Shown piece by piece: positions 24,124 through 29,356 of a stretch of DNA of 29,356 nt (position 1 is the first letter of the stretch; each line of letters opens with the position of its first letter). The position numbers and the translations under genes were made by a program. Below the pieces are notes generated by a model that ran no database searches, had not been told where the DNA came from, and saw only the letters and a program-made list of their open reading frames with translations. The stretch spans positions 1 to 29,356 of IMG/VR virus record IMGVR_UViG_3300049893_000819; one strand, written 5' to 3'. The DNA is from a virus.

Positions 24124-24933
24124 ATGTTTGATTTTGACAAAGAAGAGACAACCACATTAGCGGAGAGACTGAGTTTGTTAGTAGCTGGCCCCTCTGGGGC
24201 TGGAAAGAGCCATCTGCTCGGGACTCATCCAGGAAAAACCCTTTATTTAACTTGTGGTGCCGAGATTCACGGGATTGATTCAGCTAAGAAGTCCTCCAAA
24301 AATATCCGCGCTATTCGTATTGACGCAAATGCTGAGGGGCCACTTTCCCCTGACCAGGCCCTTGCGCGCCTAGAACAAGCACTTAACCCTGCCGCTGTTA
24401 AACAAGCAGGCTTTCAATTCCTTGTAATTGACGGCCTTACTGAATTGGAGAAACTAGTACGTGAAACAACCAAGTGGAAAAAATATTGCGAAACTAAGAA
24501 CGGGGGTCATGATAACTTTAAAGAGACGGCGGCGACGATCACGCTTATCAATGATATTCTTAGTAAGCTTCGCAATCTTCAGTTTGATCTCGGCATTGAT
24601 ATTGCCGTTACTTGTATCCTTGATGTGACTGAGAAAAATGCTCGCACTGGAGAAATAGAAGCTGCCAAACCTCGCCTGATGCAGTACGGCGTGGCCGAAA
24701 CGTTAGTTCAGCAATTTGGGGACATTATTGTTATTGGTCAAATGACAAAACCAGACGGCACTACTGGTAGAGCTCTTCAAATGAATACTGAATTAGCCCG
24801 GTCTTCTGTTGACGGAAAGACACAAGAAGTTAAAAAGATATTTGGTATTACTCCTAGATTACAGGGCGTTGTTAACGTCCCGGCATTCATTAAAGCAGAC
24901 TTGGGAGAACTACTAAAACTTAAGGGGCGCTAA
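24124..24933 (+). CDS. Sak4-like RecA-fold ATPase (AAA_24 type)
   Basis: This 269-residue protein has Walker A GPSGAGKS (22-29) and Walker B FLVIDG (99-104), with the layout of the phage AAA_24/Sak4 group. These are short RecA-core proteins that bind single-stranded DNA and support annealing or recombination together with a phage SSB. A polar loop (NARTGEIEAAKPRLMQYGVA) and QFGDIIVIGQM resemble the central strands of that fold. It lacks the N-terminal and C-terminal extensions of bacterial RecA. Its co-occurrence with an SSB-like protein and a Cas4-like nuclease suggests a complete phage recombination set. The ATPase fold is firm; Sak4 identity is likely. Confidence 0.8.
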   Translation: MFDFDKEETTTLAERLSLLVAGPSGAGKSHLLGTHPGKTLYLTCGAEIHGIDSAKKSSKNIRAIRIDANAEGPLSPDQALARLEQALNPAAVKQAGFQFLVIDGLTELEKLVRETTKWKKYCETKNGGHDNFKETAATITLINDILSKLRNLQFDLGIDIAVTCILDVTEKNARTGEIEAAKPRLMQYGVAETLVQQFGDIIVIGQMTKPDGTTGRALQMNTELARSSVDGKTQEVKKIFGITPRLQGVVNVPAFIKADLGELLKLKGR

Positions 24934-24934
24934 T

Positions 24935-26065
24935 ATGATTATAGCGATAGATTTAGAGACGATAAACGGAGACGGCAAGTCCGATTTTCGTTGGTGGAAG
25001 CCAGGGTTTAAGATCCAATCTATCGCCCTTTCATGGCGGGACCAGGGAGAAATCGTCTCCTGGTTCTCCTGCGAGTCCGCGGAGATCGATGCGGTAATTA
25101 AGCGATTGCACGAAAAACAACATCCCCTTATCGTACAAAATCTGTCTTTTGAAATGGGGGTTCTTAACACTCTTTACCCGCAATACCCATTAAATTGGCA
25201 TGCAGATACCATGAGACTGGCCCAGCTATGGGATAACGGCGGAGATTGGCGGGATCAAAAGTTTAATGGGGACGAACTAGACGAAGAGAACTCCCCAGAA
25301 CTAGGGATTTCCCTTGAGGCTATCGCGTCTAGGATACTGCAGAAAGACTTTCACAAACATAAAGAACAGAGGGACTCATATCTTAGATCAGTTGGAGTAC
25401 GTAGTAACTTCGGGGGGCATATCCACCTACTCCCCCCGGATATACTTCGCGAGTATAATATCGCCGATACTGTTGTAACTTTAGAAATTTTCGATGCTTT
25501 AACCCCTAAATTATCCGCAATATGGGAGAAAGACTGGGAATTATATAAGACTAGAGTTTTTCACATGAATTCTGCGTATAGACGAGGAATTGTGGTTGAT
25601 TCTAATAAGTTATGGGGCGTTATACAGATAATAGATGCAGAAATCGATAATATTGATGCGGATTTTAGAGAAAAATACTACATTCCCTTAGAAAAATGGG
25701 CAAAAACATTCAATAAAGACCCAAAATCCTTTAATATCTCCTCCACCAAGCAATTATCACAATTATTCATACAGGTTATGGGACTAACAGCTCAACATAC
25801 AACTAAAAAAGGGGAGGAACTGATCAAAAAGAAGGAAATTACCTTTGGAGAGGCGTGCATAAAATACCCAAGTTTAGCCACTAAACACCTTGAAGACTAC
25901 GGAGAGGCCGGGAAACATCTAAAACTACGTAAAAAGCGGCTCCTAGTATTAAGTCAAGCCCTCAGCGCATACGAAATGGCAAAACAGGGTAACGGACGAG
26001 CTCATCCAGAGATTAAGGCATCGGGGACTCGTACAAATAGGGTATCTGGAGGCACATATGAGTGA
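24935..26065 (+). CDS. Family A DNA polymerase, N-terminal half (exonuclease and thumb)
   Basis: This 376-residue protein holds the 3'-5' proofreading exonuclease: D6-x-E8 (IAIDLET), the second motif N69-x-x-F-E73 (QNLSFEMGVL, with Glu where Asp is usual), and Y174-x3-D178 (YNIADTV). A helical thumb region follows (~200-360). It ends just after the polymerase T motif GTRTNRVSG (364-372), before the palm. The palm and fingers are in the next gene, in the +1 frame, overlapping by 8 bases. Proofreading therefore appears intact while synthesis needs the partner polypeptide, or a frameshift. Combined length of the halves, 673 residues, equals a normal phage PolA. Confidence 0.88.
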   Translation: MIIAIDLETINGDGKSDFRWWKPGFKIQSIALSWRDQGEIVSWFSCESAEIDAVIKRLHEKQHPLIVQNLSFEMGVLNTLYPQYPLNWHADTMRLAQLWDNGGDWRDQKFNGDELDEENSPELGISLEAIASRILQKDFHKHKEQRDSYLRSVGVRSNFGGHIHLLPPDILREYNIADTVVTLEIFDALTPKLSAIWEKDWELYKTRVFHMNSAYRRGIVVDSNKLWGVIQIIDAEIDNIDADFREKYYIPLEKWAKTFNKDPKSFNISSTKQLSQLFIQVMGLTAQHTTKKGEELIKKKEITFGEACIKYPSLATKHLEDYGEAGKHLKLRKKRLLVLSQALSAYEMAKQGNGRAHPEIKASGTRTNRVSGGTYE

Positions 26066-26951
26066 TAGGATTGATAAATTCTACGAAAAAGTGGCCAAGG
26101 GGAAGTCCCTAAATATTAATTTACCCGCACTAGCCCGACGTGACGTGCAATTTATGCAATGTTTTTTGGCTGATCCAGGTTGTACATTCGTGTCTCAGGA
26201 TGTGGTTTCTCTTGAGCCGTCGGTCACCGCGCATTTTACACAAGATCCTAATTATCGTTGGGCTACTGTTGACGGTATTGGCAAGACCCCATATATACGA
26301 AATTCCGTATTAATGATTGACGATATCTATTTAATGACGGCTAGTGTGCTCCCTCCGACGCGCCTAGCCATACAGGAGGCATGGGATAATGGGGTATTTA
26401 CCACTTGGAATCAGGATTCTGAGGCGGTTAAGAAGGCGCTTAAGAAGCCGAGGGCGTTCGCAAAGACGGCGGCACTGGGTCTGGGCTACGGAATGGGAGC
26501 AAAAAAGCTCCAAACTTCGTGCGCAGAGGCCGGTTTCCCTATTGATTACAAAGAAGCTAAGCAAGTAAAAGAGATGTACTGGCAGCTTTTTAGCGGCCTA
26601 AGCAGGTTTAAAGAGACGTTAGAACATCGAATTAACGTCGATGGTGCGATTGTTAACCCCTTCTGGTACCGGATAACCCCTGAGCCCCACAAAGCATTTA
26701 ATGCATATATTCAATCTACTGCGTCCGGGGTATTGGATCTGTATTTAGCCATATTAATGAGCAATTACCCAATGATGCACCTAGTAGCTATTATTCATGA
26801 CGAATTAATATATCAGTGCCCAGATGATTTAATTAAAGATCTGCCAAAAATAACCGATAAATGTTCTAGTGAGTTGAACGACACCTTGAAATGGTCAGTC
26901 CCAATTCGCTTTGGTACAGTAACCTGTAAAACCTTTGAGGATTTCAAATGA
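26058..26951 (+). CDS. Family A DNA polymerase, C-terminal half (palm and fingers)
   Basis: This 297-residue protein begins MSDRIDKFYEKVAKGKSLNI then NLPALARR, matching the N-x-P segment that follows the T motif. Motif A is FVSQDVVSLEPSV with catalytic D48. Motif B fits R-x3-K-x7-YG exactly (R132, K136, Y144-G145). A region AFNAYIQSTASGVL matches the helix before motif C, which is IIHDELIYQ (H247-D248-E249). All synthesis residues are here. The ATG has GGAGG 5 bases upstream, formed by the Gly-Gly codons of the first half, so independent initiation is likely. Its stop overlaps the next gene as ATGA. Confidence 0.88.
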   Translation: MSDRIDKFYEKVAKGKSLNINLPALARRDVQFMQCFLADPGCTFVSQDVVSLEPSVTAHFTQDPNYRWATVDGIGKTPYIRNSVLMIDDIYLMTASVLPPTRLAIQEAWDNGVFTTWNQDSEAVKKALKKPRAFAKTAALGLGYGMGAKKLQTSCAEAGFPIDYKEAKQVKEMYWQLFSGLSRFKETLEHRINVDGAIVNPFWYRITPEPHKAFNAYIQSTASGVLDLYLAILMSNYPMMHLVAIIHDELIYQCPDDLIKDLPKITDKCSSELNDTLKWSVPIRFGTVTCKTFEDFK

Positions 26952-27202
26952 AACCATCTAGTGAAATTGTCAACCATGTTCGAAAGCTAGCAAAAAGAGG
27001 AACAAACGCTAAACTTTTAGAAGCACTTGACCGAATATATATAGCAGGAATGGAAGAGGGAATGCGGAAACTTAGTAAACAACTTAAGGAGCGTATAAAT
27101 GCTATCCAAAGCCCTGATAATAGCGCTAGTGTTGACGGAGAGCAACAACAACCCAATAGCAGTAAGCCCACAGAAGGCAGTGGGACTAACTCAGATAACT
27201 GA
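26948..27202 (+). CDS. Small protein after the polymerase, unknown
   Basis: This 84-residue product starts in an ATGA overlap with the polymerase stop, with AGGA upstream. The first ~55 residues form a basic helical domain (EIVNHVRKLAKRGTNAKLLE, then IAGMEEGMRKLSKQLKERIN). The last 30 are Ser/Gln/Asn-rich and disordered, and this part overlaps the lytic gene in another frame. The helical part may bind nucleic acid or the polymerase. No family is recognised. Confidence 0.6.
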   Translation: MKPSSEIVNHVRKLAKRGTNAKLLEALDRIYIAGMEEGMRKLSKQLKERINAIQSPDNSASVDGEQQQPNSSKPTEGSGTNSDN

Positions 27203-27608
27203 GATAGGAATCCAAGAAGTTCAACAACAATATGGTTTTACTGAGGATGTAAACATATTTAGCCCGGAGGTAAACGTAAAATATGGGATACTCTTATTGC
27301 ACTACTATTATTCAATTACCCGTAGTATCACTGAGGCCCTTATTTTATATAATTCGGGCTATGCTGGGCTACGCCGGTATCGCATGGGGGGCCTTAATGC
27401 CCTCCCCCAAGAGACCCAAAAATACGTTCCTAAAGTTTTGTCTATTGCTCGTAGTCATGTCACAATGTACGACGCAATCCTCCCAGAAAAACCTGGAGAT
27501 CTTGACACCCTCGTATCCAATGCCTTTGACGACTTGTATGGATTTGGCATGGGATCTACGCCAGTACTATGGAGACCGGTCGTGCAAGATACTTTATCAA
27601 ATAACTAA
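27099..27608 (+). CDS. SLT-type lytic transglycosylase (endolysin candidate)
   Basis: This 169-residue protein cleaves peptidoglycan between MurNAc and GlcNAc. Catalytic E14 lies in ALVLTESNNNPIAVSP, followed by AVGLTQIT (27-34), a helix with SPEVNVKYG (55-63), LYNSGYAGLRRY (83-94) and QKYVPKVL (107-114), all standard SLT family features. The domain starts at once, with no signal peptide, so export would need a holin. The ~50-residue C-terminal tail is unassigned. AAGGAG lies 7 bases from the ATG. It overlaps the previous gene by 104 bases and a further reading frame at its end. A virion-associated role is less likely, as it is in the replication arm. Confidence 0.85.
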   Translation: MLSKALIIALVLTESNNNPIAVSPQKAVGLTQITEIGIQEVQQQYGFTEDVNIFSPEVNVKYGILLLHYYYSITRSITEALILYNSGYAGLRRYRMGGLNALPQETQKYVPKVLSIARSHVTMYDAILPEKPGDLDTLVSNAFDDLYGFGMGSTPVLWRPVVQDTLSNN

Positions 27609-27789
27609 CAAAACACGTAAGACACTGATAGTTAGATGTGATCAAGATGCCGTAGGATTTTGGGTTAGAGACACATCTCCAGTAAATATTGATCCTTGGT
27701 TTTGTAAACATGTTGAGCGCAGGTGTGTTTGGGATAACAAAACATATTATATATATTATTATACTAAAGAAGAGTTGTGTAGCCGATGA
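27397..27789 (+). CDS. Cysteine-rich probable exported protein overlapping the lytic gene
   Basis: A 130-residue frame starting at 27397 (GGGGG 5 bases upstream) overlaps the lytic gene for 212 bases and continues 181 bases beyond it. The start MPSPKRPKNTFLKFCLLLVV is a classic basic-plus-hydrophobic signal, followed by MSQC at residues 21-24. That could be a lipoprotein Cys, though Gln at -1 is unusual. Six more Cys follow, and the end is aromatic (WDNKTYYIYYYTKEELCSR). Its stop overlaps the next gene as ATGA, and without it there is a 177-base hole. The 3' part is well supported; the start is not, and other ATGs at 27457 and 27538 are possible. Confidence 0.5.
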   Translation: MPSPKRPKNTFLKFCLLLVVMSQCTTQSSQKNLEILTPSYPMPLTTCMDLAWDLRQYYGDRSCKILYQITNKTRKTLIVRCDQDAVGFWVRDTSPVNIDPWFCKHVERRCVWDNKTYYIYYYTKEELCSR

Positions 27790-28043
27790 ATTTAAGTTAT
27801 CCTAAAGACTGTATACCACATGATCTGCGGTGCTCACATCAGGACGCTGTAATGGTACTTCGACCCTGGCTTTGCGAGGACTGTACAGCGGATGACGCAT
27901 ACAGAACGTATCATATCCTGAATACGGCGTATAGACAAGGTGCTCCGTTGGTAAGTGACATCAGGTTTGATAGGTTTGAGATTAGGTGCCGCGAACGATG
28001 GCCAGATGATACCAGATTTAAACAAGTAGGAGATACGAAATGA
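27786..28043 (+). CDS. Small protein, unknown, Cys-rich N-terminal half
   Basis: This 85-residue product starts in an ATGA overlap with the preceding frame and ends in one with the next. It has Cys at 9, 16, 30 and 33 (PKDCIP, LRCSH, LCEDC) with His nearby, which could bind zinc, then a basic Tyr/Arg-rich C-terminal half. No family is recognised. The ribosome site is weak, so it probably depends on coupling to the upstream frame. Confidence 0.6.
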   Translation: MNLSYPKDCIPHDLRCSHQDAVMVLRPWLCEDCTADDAYRTYHILNTAYRQGAPLVSDIRFDRFEIRCRERWPDDTRFKQVGDTK

Positions 28044-28267
28044 TCAGTATGGATAAGAAGTATAAGACGCGCAAGGGTCTCGAAGTTAGATTGCTTTGTG
28101 TAGACGGCCCCAACTCTGCATGTCCGGTAATAGGTATTGTCAATAATATGATATTAAAATGGGGGAGTAGTGGGCAATTTATCGACCACGAAACACAGGA
28201 TGACTTTGACCTCCTCGAAGTACTGCCCGGTGCGGTTGAAATATCACAGCCGAAGGAGACGAAATGA
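28040..28267 (+). CDS. Small conserved-type phage protein, SH3-like beta barrel
   Basis: This 75-residue product has AGGAG 7 bases before ATG, within an ATGA overlap. The pattern KYKTRKGLEVRLLCVDGPNS, then PVIGIVN, then a W-x-x-x-G loop and DDFDLLEV is one I know from many phage and prophage small proteins, likely a compact beta barrel. None has a settled function. It belongs to the accessory gene train downstream of the lytic gene. Confidence 0.65.
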   Translation: MISMDKKYKTRKGLEVRLLCVDGPNSACPVIGIVNNMILKWGSSGQFIDHETQDDFDLLEVLPGAVEISQPKETK

Positions 28268-28452
28268 AACACTATGTATTAGCCACACTCTCATTAGTAT
28301 GGGTATTTTTCTTGGTTGTAGGCGCTGTCTGTTTACTGGATCTTAGTGACAAGTACTTATGGTTTAATGTGTTCCCATGGGGTTTACTATTACTCGGCCT
28401 GATTCTTGTTTTAATATACAACTTAATATTTAATCGGGAGTCCTTTAAATGA
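28264..28452 (+). CDS. Two-helix membrane protein, holin candidate
   Basis: This 62-residue product has two hydrophobic segments, about residues 4-25 (YVLATLSLVWVFFLVVGAVC) and 34-56 (NVFPWGLLLLGLILVLIYNL), joined by a short charged loop, and a short polar C-terminus. AAGGAG lies 5 bases before ATG. Size and topology fit a small class II holin that would let the signal-less lytic enzyme reach the wall. The gene lies 656 bases after the lytic gene. Small membrane proteins of other function are common in phages, so the holin call is tentative. Confidence 0.65.
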   Translation: MKHYVLATLSLVWVFFLVVGAVCLLDLSDKYLWFNVFPWGLLLLGLILVLIYNLIFNRESFK

Positions 28453-28874
28453 CACGTAGCAAAGCAGACCAGTACATAGAAGACTATAGGAAGTTTGAGG
28501 AATATAAGGAACCACATAGTCCAAGTTTCGATATAGATGGAGTACCTACAGTTGTTGTTAGTGCAAAGTGTGGTGACCTTCTTTTTAATTCTAGTCGTGT
28601 AAACAAGGAACACGCGCTCGCTTTCGCTCAATGGATAATTGATACCTATTCCGTCCCTGTGGAACCTGAGCCAGATTGGCACATCCCAGTAGTAGGCAGA
28701 AAGTACAAGACTGAAGGTGGGGAAATGGCCATTGTAATAAGAATATTCACAGATGTGGTGTTAGTTAAGATTGGTGATGATAAAAACTATATATCTTATG
28801 ATAACTTCCCTTCGTATTATTTTAAAGGCGACAGTTCTTTTAATGTTGTCGGTTTTTGGGAGGACGATAAGTGA
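28449..28874 (+). CDS. Unknown 141-residue accessory protein
   Basis: An ATGA overlap and GGGAG support the start. The N-terminal half is charged with DIDGVPTVVVSAKCGDLLFN and a helix (KEHALAFAQWIIDTYSV). After a Pro-rich hinge (PVEPEPDW) the second half looks like a beta barrel (VVGRKYKTEGGEMAIVIRIF). This hinge plus barrel arrangement suggests two small domains. No motif gives a function. It is soluble and acidic. Confidence 0.6.
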   Translation: MTRSKADQYIEDYRKFEEYKEPHSPSFDIDGVPTVVVSAKCGDLLFNSSRVNKEHALAFAQWIIDTYSVPVEPEPDWHIPVVGRKYKTEGGEMAIVIRIFTDVVLVKIGDDKNYISYDNFPSYYFKGDSSFNVVGFWEDDK

Positions 28875-29011
28875 AAGCATTTATTATAGGTCTATTAATT
28901 GCTCCATTGGTAATTATATATGCCACGGGTAGATTGATACGGACCACTATAGAAGGTATACGTTCCTTAGGCGAAGAATTTTTAGAAGGTATAAAGGAGA
29001 ACAAGAAATGA
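28871..29011 (+). CDS. Tiny single-pass membrane protein, 46 residues
   Basis: A GTG start overlaps the previous stop as GTGA, with GGGAGG 7 bases upstream. The product begins MKAFIIGLLIAPLVIIYATG, a clear membrane helix, and continues as an amphipathic helix rich in Glu and Lys, ending EGIKENKK. It ends in an ATGA overlap with the next gene. It could be an accessory lysis protein or a membrane-bound host-control peptide. Its packing between two genes supports reality. Confidence 0.6.
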   Translation: MKAFIIGLLIAPLVIIYATGRLIRTTIEGIRSLGEEFLEGIKENKK

Positions 29012-29226
29012 CCATCGACGAGATGATTGAATATATTGAAGAGTATACAAGTAATAGCGAAGTGTCTGAAAAAATCATAACCACGCTTAGAGCTGGGCAG
29101 GCAATGCGTAATTGTTTTAATCCAATCGACGACGATGATGGTTCCTTTTGGGCCACAGACGTTAAACGCAGCGACCTGAGTGTTGCCGGATTAGCTTGGG
29201 ACGAAGCTACGCAGGAGGAAGTATGA
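29008..29226 (+). CDS. Small acidic protein, unknown
   Basis: This 72-residue product has AAAGGAG upstream and ATGA overlaps on both sides. It begins with a helix (MTIDEMIEYIEEYTSNSEVS), has a middle NCFNPIDDDDGSFWATDV segment and an acidic end. The strongly acidic, small make-up could mimic DNA, as some phage anti-restriction proteins do, but nothing specific supports that. No family is recognised. Confidence 0.55.
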   Translation: MTIDEMIEYIEEYTSNSEVSEKIITTLRAGQAMRNCFNPIDDDDGSFWATDVKRSDLSVAGLAWDEATQEEV

Positions 29227-29354
29227 GCACAGATTTATTAATGGGATTTCTCGCAGGTTTGTCAGCCAGTACTATTATCGATAGGCTTATTAAGTTATAT
29301 ATGAAACCAAAACGTAGCTCTGATGACGATTTAAATAGTGGTAGTTTTGGGTAA
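29223..29354 (+). CDS. Tiny membrane-associated protein, 43 residues
   Basis: The ATG overlaps the previous stop as ATGA and has AGGAGG 4 bases upstream. The product begins MSTDLLMGFLAGLSASTIID, a short Gly/Ala-rich hydrophobic helix, then a basic segment (RLIKLYMKPKRSS) and an acidic Ser/Gly tail. It is complete and ends 2 bases before the window edge. A peripheral or single-pass membrane location is likely; function is unknown. Confidence 0.55.
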   Translation: MSTDLLMGFLAGLSASTIIDRLIKLYMKPKRSSDDDLNSGSFG

Positions 29355-29356
29355 AC

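Noticed and set aside
28272-28682. A 136-codon minus-strand frame opposite the accessory genes
   Set aside because: Antisense to three coupled genes with good start sites; Lys/Thr/Asn-rich composition looks like a complement artefact.

Overview
This window is most of a lytic-type, podovirus-like bacteriophage genome. It carries a complete head and packaging module, short-tail-type connector and tail genes, and a self-contained DNA replication module. I found no integrase, no repressor I could recognise, no tRNA and no RNA polymerase gene. Ribosome binding sites of the AAGGAG type are strong throughout. The SSB-like protein ends in an LPF tip and the lytic enzyme is an SLT transglycosylase. 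All this fits a bacterial host using standard signals, but nothing in the sequence names that host. The left edge cuts a tail fibre gene, so the genome continues to the left. The right edge falls just after a stop codon.

The genes form two divergent arms that meet in a 478-base intergenic region (17780-18257). The left arm is read on the minus strand from 17779 down to 1. In transcription order it holds a small unknown gene (possible small terminase), an HExxH zinc metallopeptidase-like protein, a GNAT-like acetyltransferase, a 98-residue unknown, the large terminase, a small unknown, portal, scaffold, major capsid protein, a decoration-like protein, a small unknown, a head-tail adaptor-like protein, a small tail-associated protein, a 1022-residue tail nozzle/propeller-like protein, three probable internal virion proteins, a beta-sandwich protein and the partial tail fibre. 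Hairpins after the capsid gene and before the adaptor gene look like attenuators that would favour capsid production.

The right arm is read on the plus strand from 18258 to 29354. It starts with two unknown proteins that share a C-terminal motif. A Cas4/RecB-like nuclease with an iron-sulfur cysteine set, an SSB-like protein, an archaeo-eukaryotic-type primase, an HNH-type protein and a DinG/XPD-like helicase follow. Next come a calcineurin-like phosphoesterase, a Sak4-like ATPase and a family A DNA polymerase encoded as two overlapping genes. The arm ends with an SLT lytic transglycosylase and a train of tiny genes linked by ATGA start-stop overlaps, three of which encode likely membrane proteins.

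The divergent region contains two perfect 34-base direct repeats, a 7-base inverted repeat between them, two larger inverted repeats, and a tandem pair of AT-rich elements facing the left arm. It is the obvious place for promoters, operators and perhaps the origin.

The points most worth following up are the split DNA polymerase, the 34-base repeats, the shared C-terminal motif of the two first right-arm proteins, the cysteine-rich exported protein embedded in the lysis gene, and the helicase that lacks the iron-sulfur cysteines of its family.
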